Position numbers and translations under genes: made by a program
The notes under the pieces: model-generated
What the model was told of the DNA's origin: nothing
Database searches by the model: none
Seen by the model: the letters and a program-made list of their open reading frames with translations, nothing else
DNA from: Sipunculus nudus
Taxonomy: Eukaryota; Annelida; Sipuncula; Golfingiida; Sipunculidae
Direction: 5' to 3'
Assembly: GCA_026874595.1 (NCBI GenBank)
Contig: CM049309.1
Location: 94,324,723 to 94,388,722, forward strand
Length of the DNA stretch: 64,000 nucleotides
In this document: piece by piece, positions 42,378-57,166 of the stretch
How the letters are laid out: each line of letters opens with the position of its first letter
Numbering within the stretch: position 1 is the first letter of the stretch

Positions 42378-43345
42378 CTGTTAACAATTTGTGAATGATA
42401 TTACTAAATTATTTAGAAATATGATAATATATGATCACAGATAATACATCTGAAGGTGGAAACAGATTTTTATTATCAAATACAGGCACAGGTATACATG
42501 TACCAGAAGCGGATCCAGAGGGGAAGGGGGGGGGGGGGCGGAAACGTTTATTGGGAGTCATGGATGTGGTTTGACAAGCACCACTGCAGCTCCGGTAGAC
42601 AGACTTCGGGGAGCGACTGAAGTAGTAACTGAGATGTTGGCGTATGGAAGCAGAAAAACGCCGTGTTCTTTCCTACAACGAGAAACCTTTGTTTTAATAT
42701 ACGTTCATTAGAATTCTCAATTAAGATCAATAGCAGGAAACTCCGATTAATCCTGGTCCAAAGTCAAGTTGGTTTCTCTAGTATATAGATGCATTCCAAG
42801 ATTTAAAACGTATCACACATAAAATAACTGGTAATTGTGTAGTTTAGGGTTTTTTTTTATAAAAGGCCTATATTACGATATTTAATACAAATTATAAACA
42901 AAAGTAATATTCTATAAGATAGAGGAGATGTATAATTTTAGAAAAATCAGGGTTATATTATGAAAGGTTGTGTTGTTTGAGAGTCATTGTGGCTTAAAAG
43001 TCGACTTTATTGGCTCAAATATTGATCTTCCGCCATGACGTTATGCATGACGTTCCTGACGTCGCTAGGAAAACAAGCTATATTAGAGAAATTTATGTAA
43101 TTTTTTTTATAATATATTTGTTATTTAACTATATATGCCTTATTCTTATATAAGCATACATTTCTTCTTATCATAGAACTACAAAATTACCAAATAACTT
43201 ACGCTATCGAAGCTAACAGGCATTTTTTACGTATATATATGTGGACAAAATTCAAGCCATGAAGACATATGGAGGGGCATATGGTGTCCAAGACCCTTAC
43301 ATTTAAAGAATCGAGAGTTGTTATTTGTTTTATACAAACACGTAC
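42378..43345 (-). other. Gene B intron (968 bp)
   Basis: Begins GTACGT (43345 downward) and ends aacag at 42378. It contains a 13-base G run (42526-42538) in a repeat-like stretch. A minus frame at 42548-42730 looks intronic. Confidence 0.65.
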
Positions 43346-43499
43346 CGTATTCGAGGCTGGTGACACGCTGGACGACGGGTCACGTGATGCAAGTGGTTTC
43401 TGGGAACTCTCCGGTCTGTTTTCTATATCCTGTTCCGCCAAGGGCGCATGTTGAACGTAGTCTGCCTGAGTTATCAGACTGGACCTCGTGTCTTCAGAA
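43346..43499 (-). CDS. Gene B penultimate exon (154 nt)
   Basis: The acceptor is after catgaag (AG at 43500-43501), the donor AATACG|GTACGT. One leftover base completes a Gly codon with the upstream exon, followed by 51 codons: SEDTRSSLITQADYVQHAPL, then AEQDIENRPESSQKPLASRD and SPASNT. An in-frame TGA lies just upstream of the acceptor. Phases agree exactly with both neighbours (2 to 1 nt, then 0). Polar and probably disordered, it continues the S/P-rich tail. Confidence 0.7.
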
Positions 43500-44144
43500 C
43501 TTCATGAATTAATAGAATTTTAAAAATAATTTTATATGTTTTTTATATGTATGGGAGATATTTATATATTTGACTAGAGCCGGTCCCCTCTCAACTGAAT
43601 AAAACTCGTACAAGTTTGAAAAAAAATAATTTTATTTATTTGAAACACAATTAAGGTAAATGATTACGTGTTTGAATATTTTTTCATTATTTTCTTCAGG
43701 AATTTATAATATTCCTAATACGTAAATCGGGCACTTGTAACAACTTTAACCATGATGTAAGGTTTTTTTTTAAATAAATGGTCTTTAGTGGGACGCCATC
43801 GGTGTTCAGGTTGGAATGAATAATGTAGACCTACAGGTATTTCTTACATAAATATCTAAGGGTACACACACTGGAATAAGTAGTTGGGGGACATGAAACA
43901 ATTTGAAAATTTCATTACAGTTCTTCACAGGTGGCGATATCTGTGGCCATTCTTATCTCTAAACGAGGTGCACAATTCCCCTATATTTTCCAGACTAAAT
44001 TAAACGTTTGCATCAAACACTTGATGTGAAATACCGATGTCGGCAATATGGGCACCTTATATAAAAAACATGGAAGACGCAATAAGATTTTCAACGACAT
44101 TTGATGACGTAATACGCAGTTGTCGCAGAAATAGAATGACTCAC
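43500..44144 (-). other. Gene B intron (645 bp)
   Basis: Begins GTGAGT (44144 downward), ends gaag at 43500. AT-rich with no other feature. Confidence 0.65.
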
Positions 44145-44263
44145 CCAGAGGTGCAAGTTATGTTGTCTTCCGCCTTTTCTTGACGGCGCACTTTGCTTGT
44201 CACACACACAGACAGGCCGCCATAAACCCCGAGCTCTTCAGCATACTTCTGTGGCGTGATTAC
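44145..44263 (-). CDS. Gene B internal exon (119 nt)
   Basis: The acceptor is gatgttgtag (AG at 44264-44265), the donor TCTGG|GTGAGT. It reads VITPQKYAEELGVYGGLSVC then VTSKVRRQEKAEDNITCTS, entering in phase 0 and leaving two bases of a Gly codon. It sits just left of the 12 kb tandem array that fills the upstream intron. It is compact and non-repetitive with coding-like composition. Its role is unknown. Confidence 0.7.
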
Positions 44264-44265
44264 CT

Positions 44266-44349
44266 ACAACATCATAGTTTTTGCTATGTATGACTTTTTC
44301 CATGAAAAAAAAAATATTTGGAGCGTGCGGATATACGTTTTTGATCACA
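44266..44349 (-). other. 3' end of the giant gene B intron
   Basis: About 85 bases of non-repeated intron between the acceptor at 44264 and the first recognisable 59-bp unit. Confidence 0.6.
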
Positions 44350-47300
44350 ACCTGGCGGCGATGTAAGCCTATAAGCATTGTATATACTTTCAATATACTA
44401 CGTTATAACATGGCGGCAATATAAGCCTATAAGCATTGTATTTACTGTACAATATACTACGTTTTAACATGGCGGCAATATAAGCCTATAAGCGTTGTAT
44501 ATACTATACAATATACAACGTTATAACATGGCGGCAATATAAGCCTATAAGCGTTGTATATACTATACAATATACTACGTTATAACATGGCGGCAATATA
44601 AGCCTATAAGCATTGTACTTACTGTACAATATACTACGTTATAACATGGCGGCAACATAAGCCTATAAGCATTGTACATACTATACAATATAGTACGTTA
44701 TAACATGGCGGCAATATAAGCCTATAAGCATTGTATTTACTGTACAATATACTACGTTATAACATGGCGGCAATATAAGCCTACAAGCATTGTATATACT
44801 ATACAATATACTACGTAATAATATGGCGGCAATATAAGCCTATAAGCATTGTATTTACTGTACAATATACTACGTTATAACATGGCGGCAATATAAGCCT
44901 ATAAGCATTGTACTTACTGTACAATATACTACGTTATAACATGGCGGCAATATAAGCCTACAAGCATTGTATATACTATACAATATACTACGTTATAATA
45001 TGGCGGCAATATAAGCCTATAAGCATTGTATTTACTGTACAATATACTACGTTATAACATGGCGGCAATATAAGCCTATAAGCATTGTACTTACTGTACA
45101 ATATACTACGTTATAACATGGCGGCAATATAAGCCTATAAGCATTGTATTTACTGTACAATATACTACGTTATAACATGGCGGCAATATAAGCCTATAAG
45201 CATTGTACTTACTGTACAATATACTACGTTATAACATGGCGGCAATATAAGCCTATAAGCATTGTACTTACTGTACAATATACTACGTTATAACATGGCG
45301 GCAATATAAGCCTACAAGCATTGTATATACTATACAATATACTACGTTATAACATGGCGGCAATATAAGCCTATAAGCATTGTATTTACTGTACAATATA
45401 CTACGTTATAACATGGCGGCAATATAAGCCTATAAGCATTGTACTTACTGTACAATATACTACGTTATAACATGGCGGCAATATAAGCCTATAAGCATTG
45501 TACTTACTGTACAATATACTACGTTATAACATGGCGGCAATATAAGCCTACAAGCGTTGTATATACTGTACAATATACTACGTTATAATATGGCGGCAAT
45601 ATAAGCCTACAAGCATTGTGTTTACTGTACAATATACTACGTTATAATATGGCGGCAATATAAGCCTTTAAGCATTGTGTTTACTGTACAATATACTACG
45701 TTATAACATGGCTGCAATATAAGCCTATAAGCGTTGTATATACTGTACAATATACTACGTTATAACATGGCGGCAATATAAGCCTATAAGCGTTGTATAT
45801 ACTATACAATATACTACGTTATAACATGGCGGCAATATAAGCCTATAAGCATTGTATTTACTGTACAATATACTACGTTATAACATGGCGGCAATATGAG
45901 CCTACAAGCATTGTATGTACTATACAATATACTACGTTATAACATGACGGCAATATAAGCCTACAAGCATTGTATATTCTATACAATTTACTACGTTATA
46001 GCATGGCTGCAATATAAGCCTACAAGCATTGTATATACTACGTTATAACATGGCGGCAATATAAGCCTACAAGCATTGTATATTCTATACAATTTACTAC
46101 GTAATAATATGGCGGCAATATAAGCCTATAAGCATTGTATTTACTGTACAATATACTACGTTATAACATGGCGGCAATATAAGCCTATAAGCATTGTACT
46201 TACTGTACAATATACTACGTTATAACATGGCGGCAATATAAGCCTACAAGCATTGTATATACTATACAATATACTACGTTATAATATGGCGGCAATATAA
46301 GCCTATAAGCATTGTATTTACTGTACAATATACTACGTTATAACATGGCGGCAATATAAGCCTATAAGCATTGTACTTACTGTACAATATACTACGTTAT
46401 AACATGGCGGCAATATAAGCCTATAAGCATTGTATTTACTGTACAATATACTACGTTATAACATGGCGGCAATATAAGCCTATAAGCATTGTACTTACTG
46501 TACAATATACTACGTTATAACATGGCGGCAATATAAGCCTATAAGCATTGTACTTACTGTACAATATACTACGTTATAACATGGCGGCAATATAAGCCTA
46601 CAAGCATTGTATATACTATACAATATACTACGTTATAACATGGCGGCAATATAAGCCTATAAGCATTGTATTTACTGTACAATATACTACGTTATAACAT
46701 GGCGGCAATATAAGCCTATAAGCATTGTACTTACTGTACAATATACTACGTTATAACATGGCGGCAATATAAGCCTATAAGCATTGTACTTACTGTACAA
46801 TATACTACGTTATAACATGGCGGCAATATAAGCCTACAAGCGTTGTATATACTGTACAATATACTACGTTATAATATGGCGGCAATATAAGCCTACAAGC
46901 ATTGTGTTTACTGTACAATATACTACGTTATAACATGGCTGCAATATAAGCTTATAAGCGTTGTATATACTGTACAATATACTACGTTATAACATAGCGG
47001 CAATATAAGCCTATAAGCGTTGTATATACTATACAATATACTACGTTATAACATGGCGGCAATATAAGCCTATAAGCATTGTATTTACTGTACAATATAC
47101 TACGTTATAACATGACGGCAATATAAGCCTACAAGCATTGTATATTCTATACAATTTACTACGTTATAGCATGGCTGCAATATAAGCCTACAAGCATTGT
47201 ATATACTACGTTATAACATGGCGGCAATATAAGCCTACAAGCATTGTATATTCTATACAATTTACAAAGTTATAACATTGCGGCAATATAAGCCTATAAG

Positions 47301-50300
47301 AGTTGTATATACTACGTTATAACATGGCGGCAATATAAGCCTACAAGCATTGTATATACTATACAATATACTACGTTATAACATTGCGGCAATATAAGCC
47401 TATAAGCATTGTATTTACTGTACAATATACTACGTTATAACATGGCGGCAATATAAGCCTACAAGCATTGTATATACTATACAATATACTACGTTATAAC
47501 TTGGCGGCAATATAAGCCTATAAGCGTTGTATTTACTGTACAATATACTACGTTATAACATGGCGGCAATATAAGCCTATAAGCGTTGTTTTTACTGTAC
47601 AATATACTACGTTATAACATGGCGGCAATATAAGCCTATAAGCATTGTATATTCTATACAATTTACTACGTTATAACATGGCGGCAATATAAGCCTATAA
47701 GCATTGTATATACTGTACAATATACTACGTTATAACATGGCGGCAGTATAAGCCTATAAGCATTGTATATACTGTACAATATACTACGTTATAACATGGC
47801 GGCAATATAAGCCTATAAGCGTTGTATATACTATACAATATACTACGTTATAACATGGCGGCAATATAAGCCTATAAGCATTGTACTTACTGTACAATAT
47901 ACTACGTTATAACATGGCGGCAATATAAGCCTATAAGCATTGTACATACTATACAATATACTACGTTATAACATGGCGGCAATATAAGCCTATAAGCATT
48001 GTATTTACTGTACAATATACTACGTTATAACATGGCGGCAATATAAGCCTACAAGCATTGTATATACTATACAATATACTACGTTATAATATGGCGGCAA
48101 TATAAGCCTATAAGCATTGTATTTACTGTACAATATACTACGTTATAACATGGCGGCAATATAAGCCTATAAGCATTGTACTTACTGTACAATATACTAC
48201 GTTATAACATGGCGGCAATATAAGCCTACAAGCATTGTACATACTATACAATATACTACGTTATAACATGGCGGCAATATAAGCCTATAAGCATTGTATT
48301 TACTGTACAATATACTACGATATAACATGGCGGCAATATAAGCCTATAAGCATTGTACTTACTGTACAATATACTACGTTATAACATGGCGGCAATATAA
48401 GCCTATAAGCATTGTACTTACTGTACAATATACTACGTTATAACATGGCGGCAATATAAGCCTATAAGCGTTGTATTTACTGTACAATATACTACGTTAT
48501 AACATGGCGGCAATATAAGCCTATAAGCATTGTACTTACTGTACAATATACTACGTTATAACATGGCGGCAATATAAGCCTATAAGCATTGTACTTACTG
48601 TACAATATACTACGTTATAACATGGCGGCAATATAAGCCTACAAGCATTGTATATACTATACAATATACTACGTTATAACATGGCGGCAATATAAGCCTA
48701 TAAGCATTGTATTTACTGTACAATATACTACGTTATAACATGGCGGCAATATAAGCCTACAAGCATTGTATATACTATACAATATACTACGTTATAATAT
48801 GGCGGCAATATAAGCCTATAAGCATTGTATTTACTGTACAATATACTACGTTATAACATGGCGGCAATATAAGCCTACAAGCATTGTACTTACTGTACAA
48901 TATACTACGTTATAACATGGCGGCAATATAAGCCTACAAGCATTGTACATACTATACAATATACTACGTTATAACATGGCGGCAATATAAGCCTATAAGC
49001 ATTGTATTTACTGTACAATATACTACGATATAACATGGCGGCAATATAAGCCTATAAGCATTGTACTTACTGTACAATATACTACGTTATAACATGGCGG
49101 CAATATAAGCCTATAAGCATTGTACTTACTGTACAATATACTACGTTATAACATGGCGGCAATATAAACCTATAAGCGTTGTATTTACTGTACAATATAC
49201 TACGTTATAACATGGCGGCAATATAAGCCTATAAGCATTGTACTTACTGTACAATATACTACGTTATAACATGGCGGCAATATAAGCCTATAAGCATTGT
49301 ACTTACTGTACAATATACTACGTTATAACATGGCGGCAATATAAGCCTACAAGCATTGTATATACTATACAATATACTACGTTATAACATGGCGGCAATA
49401 TAAGCCTACAAGCATTGTATATACTATACAATATACTACGTTATAATATGGCGGCAATATAAGCCTATAAGCATTGTATTTACTGTACAATATACTACGT
49501 TATAACATGGCGGCAATATAAGCCTATAAGCATTGTACTTACTGTACAATATACTACGTTATAACATGGCGGCAATATAAGCCTACAAGCATTGTATATA
49601 CTATACAATATACTACGTTATAATATGGCGGCAATATAAGCCTATAAGCATTGTATTTACTGTACAATATACTACGTTATAACATGGCGGCAATATAAGC
49701 CTATAAGCATTGTACTTACTGTACAATATACTACGTTATAACATGGCGGCAATATAAGCCTATAAGCATTGTATTTACTGTACAATATACTACGTTATAA
49801 CATGGCGGCAATATAAGCCTATAAGCATTGTACTTACTGTACAATATACTACGTTATAACATGGCGGCAATATAAGCCTATAAGCATTGTACTTACTGTA
49901 CAATATACTACGTTATAACATGGCGGCAATATAAGCCTACAAGCGTTGTATATACTGTACAATATACTACGTTATAATATGGCGGCAATATAAGCCTACA
50001 AGCATTGTGTTTACTGTACAATATACTACGTTATAATATGGCGGCAATATAAGCCTTTAAGCATTGTGTTTACTGTACAATATACTACGTTATAACATGG
50101 CTGCAATATAAGCCTATAAGCGTTGTATATACTGTACAATATACTACGTTATAACATGGCGGCAATATAAGCCTATAAGCGTTGTATATACTATACAATA
50201 TACTACGTTATAACATGGCGGCAATATAAGCCTATAAGCATTGTATTTACTGTACAATATACTACGTTATAACATGGCGGCAATATGAGCCTACAAGCAT

Positions 50301-53300
50301 TGTATGTACTATACAATATACTACGTTATAACATGACGGCAATATAAGCCTACAAGCATTGTATATTCTATACAATTTACTACGTTATAGCATGGCTGCA
50401 ATATAAGCCTACAAGCATTGTATATACTACGTTATAACATGGCGGCAATATAAGCCTACAAGCATTGTATATTCTATACAATTTACTACGTTATAACATT
50501 GCGGCAATATAAGCCTATAAAAGTTGTATATACTACGTTATAACATGGCGGCAATATAAGCCTACAAGCATTGTATATACTATACAATATACTACGTTAT
50601 AACATTGCGGCAATATAAGCCTATAAGCATTGTATTTACTGTACAATATACTACGTTATAACATGGCGGCAATATAAGCCTACAAGCATTGTATATACTA
50701 TACAATATACTACGTTATAACTTGGCGGCAATATAAGCCTATAAGCGTTGTATTTACTGTACAATATACTACGTTATAACATGGCGGCAATATAAGCCTA
50801 TAAGCGTTGTTTTTACTGTACAATATACTACGTTATAACATGGCGGCAATATAAGCCTACAAGCATTGTATATTCTATACAATTTACTACGTTATAACAT
50901 GGCGGCAATATAAGCCTATAAGCATTGTATATACTGTACAATATACTACGTTATAACATGGCGGCAGTATAAGCCTATAAGCATTGTATATACTGTACAA
51001 TATACTACGTTATAACATGGCGGCAATATAAGCCTATAAGCGTTGTATATACTATACAATATACTACGTTATAACATGGCGGCAATATAAGCCTATAAGC
51101 ATTGTACTTACTGTACAATATACTACGTTATAACATGGCGGCAATATAAGCCTATAAGCATTGTACATACTATACAATATACTACGTTATAACATGGCGG
51201 CAATATAAGCCTATAAGCATTGTATTTACTGTACAATATACTACGTTATAACATGGCGGCAATATAAGCCTACAAGCATTGTATATACTATACAATATAC
51301 TACGTTATAATATGGCGGCAATATAAGCCTATAAGCATTGTATTTACTGTACAATATACTACGTTATAACATGGCGGCAATATAAGCCTATAAGCATTGT
51401 ACTTACTGTACAATATACTACGTTATAACATGGCGGCAATATAAGCCTACAAGCATTGTACATACTATACAATATACTACGTTATAACATGGCGGCAATA
51501 TAAGCCTATAAGCATTGTATTTACTGTACAATATACTACGATATAACATGGCGCCAATATAAGCCTATAAGCATTGTACTTACTGTACAATATACTACGT
51601 TATAACATGGCGGCAATATAAGCCTATAAGCATTGTATTTACTGTACAATATACTACGTTATAACATGGCGGCAATATAAGCCTATAAGCATTGTACTTA
51701 CTGTACAATATACTACGTTATAACATGGCGGCAATATAAGCCTATAAGCATTGTACTTACTGTACAATATACTACGTTATAACAAAGCGGCAATATAAGC
51801 CTACAAGCATTGTATATACTATACAATATACTACGTTATAACATGGCGGCAATATAAGCCTATAAGCATTGTATTTACTGTACAATATACTACGTTATAA
51901 CATGGCGGCAATATAAGCCTACAAGCATTGTATATACTATACAATATACTACGTTATAATATGGCGGCAATATAAGCCTACAAGCATTGTGTTTACTGTA
52001 CAATATACTACGTTATAATATGGCGGCAATATAAGCCTTTAAGCATTGTGTTTACTGTACAATATACTACGTTATAACATGGCTGCAATATAAGCCTATA
52101 AGCGTTGTATATACTGTACAATATACTACGTTATAACATGGCGGCAATATAAGCCTATAAGCGTTGTATATACTATACAATATACTACGTTATAACATGG
52201 CGGCAATATAAGCCTATAAGCATTGTATTTACTGTACAATATACTACGTTATAACATGGCGGCAATATGAGCCTACAAGCATTGTATATACTATACAATA
52301 TACTACGTTGTAACATGACGGCAATATAAGCCTACAAGCATTGTATATTCTATACAATTTACTACGTTATAGCATGGCTGCAATATAAGCCTACAAGCAT
52401 TGTATATACTACGTTATAACATGGCGGCAATATAAGCCTACAAGCATTGTATATTCTATACAATTTACTACGTTATAACATTGCGGCAATATAAGCCTAT
52501 AAGCGTTGTATATACTACGTTATAACATGGCGGCAATATAAGCCTACAAGCATTGTATATACTATACAATATACTACGTTATAACATTGCGGCAATATAA
52601 GCCTATAAGCGTTGTATTTACTGTACAATATACTACGTTATAACATGGCGGCAATATAAGCCTACAAGCATTGTATATACTATACAATATACTACGTTAT
52701 AACTTGGCGGCAATATAAGCCTATAAGCGTTGTATTTACTGTACAATATACTACGTTATAACATGGCTGCAATATAAGCCTATAAGCGTTGTATATACTG
52801 TACAATATACTACGTTATAACATGGCGGCAATATAAGCCTATAAGCGTTGTATATACTATACAATATACTACGTTATAACATGGCGGCAATATAAGCCTA
52901 TAAGCATTGTATTTACTGTACAATATACTACGTTATAACATGGCGGCAATATGAGCCTACAAGCATTGTATATACTATACAATATACTACGTTGTAACAT
53001 GACGGCAATATAAGCCTACAAGCATTGTATATTCTATACAATTTACTACGTTATAGCATGGCTGCAATATAAGCCTACAAGCATTGTATATACTACGTTA
53101 TAACATGGCGGCAATATAAGCCTACAAGCATTGTATATTCTATACAATTTACTACGTTATAACATTGCGGCAATATAAGCCTATAAGCGTTGTATATACT
53201 ACGTTATAACATGGCGGCAATATAAGCCTACAAGCATTGTATATACTATACAATATACTACGTTATAACATTGCGGCAATATAAGCCTATAAGCGTTGTA

Positions 53301-56300
53301 TTTACTGTACAATATACTACGTTATAACATGGCGGCAATATAAGCCTACAAGCATTGTATATACTATACAATATACTACGTTATAACTTGGCGGCAATAT
53401 AAGCCTATAAGCGTTGTATTTACTGTACAATATACTACGTTATAACATGGCGGCAATATAAGCCTACAAGCATTGTATATACTATACAATATACTACGTT
53501 ATAACATGGCGGCAATATAAGCCTACAAGCGTTGTACTTACTGTACAATATACTACGTTATAACATGACGGCAATATAAGCCTATAAGCATTGTACTTAC
53601 TGTACAATATACTACGTTATAACATGGCGGCAATATAAGCCTACAAGCATTGTATATTCTATACAATTTACTACGTTATAACATGGCGGCAATATAAGCC
53701 TATAAGCATTGTATATACTGTACAATATACTACGTTATAACATGGCGGCAGTATAAGCCTATAAGCATTGTATATACTGTACAATATACTACGTTATAAC
53801 ATGGCGGCAATATAAGCCTATAAGCGTTGTATATACTGTACAATATACTACGTTATAACATGGCGGCAATATAAGCCTATAAGCGTTGTATATACTGTAC
53901 AATATACTACGTTATGACATGGCGGCAATTTAAGCCTATAAGCATTGTATTTACTGTACAATATACTACGTTATAACATGGCGGCAATTTAAGCCTACAA
54001 GCATTGTATATACTATACAATATACTACGTTATAACATGGCGGCAATATAAGCCTATAAGCGTTGTATATACTGTACAATATACTACGTTATAACATGGC
54101 GGCAATATAAGCCTATAAGCATTGTATATACTATACAATATACTACGTTATAACATGGCGGCAATATAAGCCTATAAGCGTTGTATTTACTGTACAATAT
54201 ACTACGTTATAACATGGCGGCAATATAAGCCTATAAGCGTTGTATATACTGTACAATATACTACGTTATAACATGGCGGCAATATAAGCCTATAAGCGTT
54301 GTATATACTGTACAATATACTACGTTATAATATGGCGGCAATATAAGCCTATAAGCGTTGTATATACTGTACAATATACTACGTTATAATATGGCGGCAA
54401 TATAAGCCTATAAGCGTTGTATATACTGTACAATATACTACGTTATAACATGGCGGCAATATAAGCCTATAAGCGTTGTATATACTGTACAATATACTAC
54501 GTTATAACATGGCGGCAATATAAGCCTACAAGCGTTGTATATACTGTACAATATACTACGTTATAACATGGCGGCAATATAAGCCTATAAGCGTTCTAAA
54601 TACTGTACAATATACTACGTTATAACATGGCGGCAATATAAGCCTACAAGCGTTGTATATACTATACAATATACTACGTTATAACATGGCGGCAATATAA
54701 GCCTATAAGCGTTGTATATACTGTACAATATACTACGTTATAACAAAGCGGCAATATAAGCCTACAAGCATTGTATATACTATACAATATACTACGTTAT
54801 AACATGGCGGCAATATAAGCCTATAAGCGTTGTATATACTGTACAATATACTACGTAATAACATTGCGGCAATATAGGCCTATAAGCATTGTACTTACTG
54901 TACAATATACTACGTTATAACATGGCGGCAATATAAGCCTATAAGCGTTGTATATACTGTACAATATACTACGTTATAACATGGCGGCAATATAAGCCTA
55001 TAAGCGTTGTATATACTAGACAATATACTACGTTATAACATGGCGGCAATATAAGCCTATAAGCGTTGTATATACTATACAATATACTACGTTATAACAT
55101 GGCGGCAATATAAGCCTATAAGCGTTGTATATACTGTACAATATACTACGTTATAACATTGCGGCAATATAAGCCTATAAGCGTTGTATATACTATACAA
55201 TATACTACGTTATAACATTGCGGCAATATAAGCCTATAAGCGTTGTATATACTGTACAATATACTACGTTATAATATGGCGGCAATATAAGCCTATAAGC
55301 GTTGTATTTACTGTACAATATACTACGTTATAACATGGCGGCAATATAAGCCTATAAGCGTTGTATTTACTGTACAATATACTACGTTATAACATGGCGG
55401 CAATATAAGCCTATAAGCGTTGTATATACTATACAATATACTACGTTATAACATGGCGGCAATATAAGCCTATAAGCATTGTATTTACTGTACAATATAC
55501 TACGTTATAACATGGCGGCAATATAAGCCTATAAGCGTTGTATATACTGTACAATATACTACGTTATAACATGGCGGCAATATAAGCCTATAAGCGTTGT
55601 ATATACTGTACAATATACTACGTTATAATATGGCGGCAATATAAGCCTTTAAGCGTTGTATATACTGTACAATATACTACGTTATAACATGGCGGCAATA
55701 TAAGCCTATAAGCATTGTATTTACTGTACAATATACTACGTTATAACATGGCGGCAATATAAGCCTATAAGCGTTGTATATACTGTACAATATACTACAT
55801 TATAACATGGCGGCAATATAAGCCTATAAGCATTGTATTTACTGTACAATATACTACGTTATAACATGGCGGCAATATAAGCCTATAAGCGTTGTATATA
55901 CTGTACAATATACTACGTTATAACATGGCTGCAATATAAGCCTATAAGCGTTGTATATACTACGTTATAACATGGCGGCAATATAAGCCTATAAGCGTTG
56001 TATATACTACGTTATAACATGGCGGCAATATAAGCCTATAAGCATTGTATTTACTGTACAATATACTACGTTATAACATGGCGGCAATATAAGCCTATAA
56101 GCGTTGTATATACTGTACAATATACTACGTTATAACATGGCGGCAATATAAGCCTATAAGCGTTGTATATACTGTACAATATACTACGTTATAACATGGC
56201 GGCAATATAAGCCTATAAGCGTTGTATATACTACGTTATAACATGGCGGCAATATAAGCCTATAAGCGTTGTATATACTACGTTATAACATGACGGCAAT

Positions 56301-56348
56301 ATAAGCCTATAAGCGTTGTATTTACTGTACAATATACTACATTTTATA
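44350..56348. repeat. Giant minisatellite: 59-bp unit, about 200 copies, about 12.0 kb, intronic
   Basis: The plus-strand unit reads 'acatggcggcaatataagcc', 'tataagcattgtatttactg' and 'tacaatatactacgttata'. Common variants are t(a/t)taagc versus tacaagc, gcatt versus gcgtt, and tttactgt, atactata or cttactgt. A 47-bp variant lacks 12 bases (tatacaatatac). All frames are stopped, so no protein is encoded. The array lies wholly inside the intron between the gene B exons at 44145-44263 and 56873-57166. Higher-order repeats of 684, about 1286, 1982 and about 4389 bp are visible. The left end is diverged (acctggcggcgatgtaagcc) and the right end stops at 'ctacattttataacacg'. Confidence 0.97.
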
Positions 56349-56872
56349 ACACGAACAGACGAAAACATTTGTCTGCCGTTAAAAGACGTCATCTTATTAT
56401 CTACACGTACATTTGTGTGCTTGATAATAGGGATCTTTGGTGATAGGTTATCCTGTTCTGTGACACTTTAAGTATACTGTTTACTATATTTCACGTCCAT
56501 ATTTCAGATGTACTTTAAAGAAAAATATAAAGGTATTTACATGTTTTCCAACAATTTCTATTGCTGATACCAAGTTCTAGGGGACTCTTTATAGAGGCAA
56601 GGAAAGCATTGGTTTCACAAAGCAAAAGATTGTAAATAAATGTACATAATCTTTATTTGTCGCATTTATTCGGGTGTTATATTGATCGATATTAGTTATT
56701 TTAGAAAATAAATATCGGCCGTGACATCCACAAGCATACTCGTAATGAATTCAAAAACTGAACCGATTATGTAGAAATATCGCGAGAATAAAAGTGATCT
56801 GCTAAACTCCGGTCCTGCGAATGGAGTATGGCAGCTTCCTTAGTGCCACCTGGTGTGTTTGACGAGACCTAC
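56349..56872 (-). other. 5' part of the giant gene B intron
   Basis: Non-repeated intron between the array and the donor GTAGGT at 56872. AT-rich; nothing else seen. Confidence 0.6.
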
Positions 56873-57166
56873 CTTGGTATCAGTCTGGGTGGCTGCTGGC
56901 TTACATTGCAGACTGCCGACACGTTCAGTAGGGGTATGGACGAGGTACTCTGCCAGAATGTCCTGCGCGCTCCCCTCACAATGCCCGCGTTGTTTCCATG
57001 TAAGGTTCTGACGCCTTCCGATCACCCCGGGTTCTCCTACTGAGTTTTCGTTAAGTTTTGTTGAACAAAAGCACTCTGTCCACAGCGCCCTCACCCGGTC
57101 GCTCAAGACACTACCAACTACTTTTCCAAGTTCATGGTCGACTGCAAGAGGTACTGAGGACTTCTC
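56873..57166 (-). CDS. Gene B internal exon (98 codons)
   Basis: A strong acceptor (gcctctacag, AG at 57167-57168) and donor ACCAAG|GTAGGT give 294 nt, phase 0 at both ends. It starts EKSSVPLAVDHELGKVVGSV and ends KPAATQTDTK. The middle (VLSDRVRALWTECFC, and later AQDILAEYLVHT) looks partly helical and folded. ATQTDT closely resembles the LC8 (DYNLL) ligand motif TQT, for example the one in Swallow. Its frame also opens past the donor to a stop near 56840, but the consensus donor and the phase match to VITPQKYAEE support splicing. No known domain is recognised. Confidence 0.75.
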
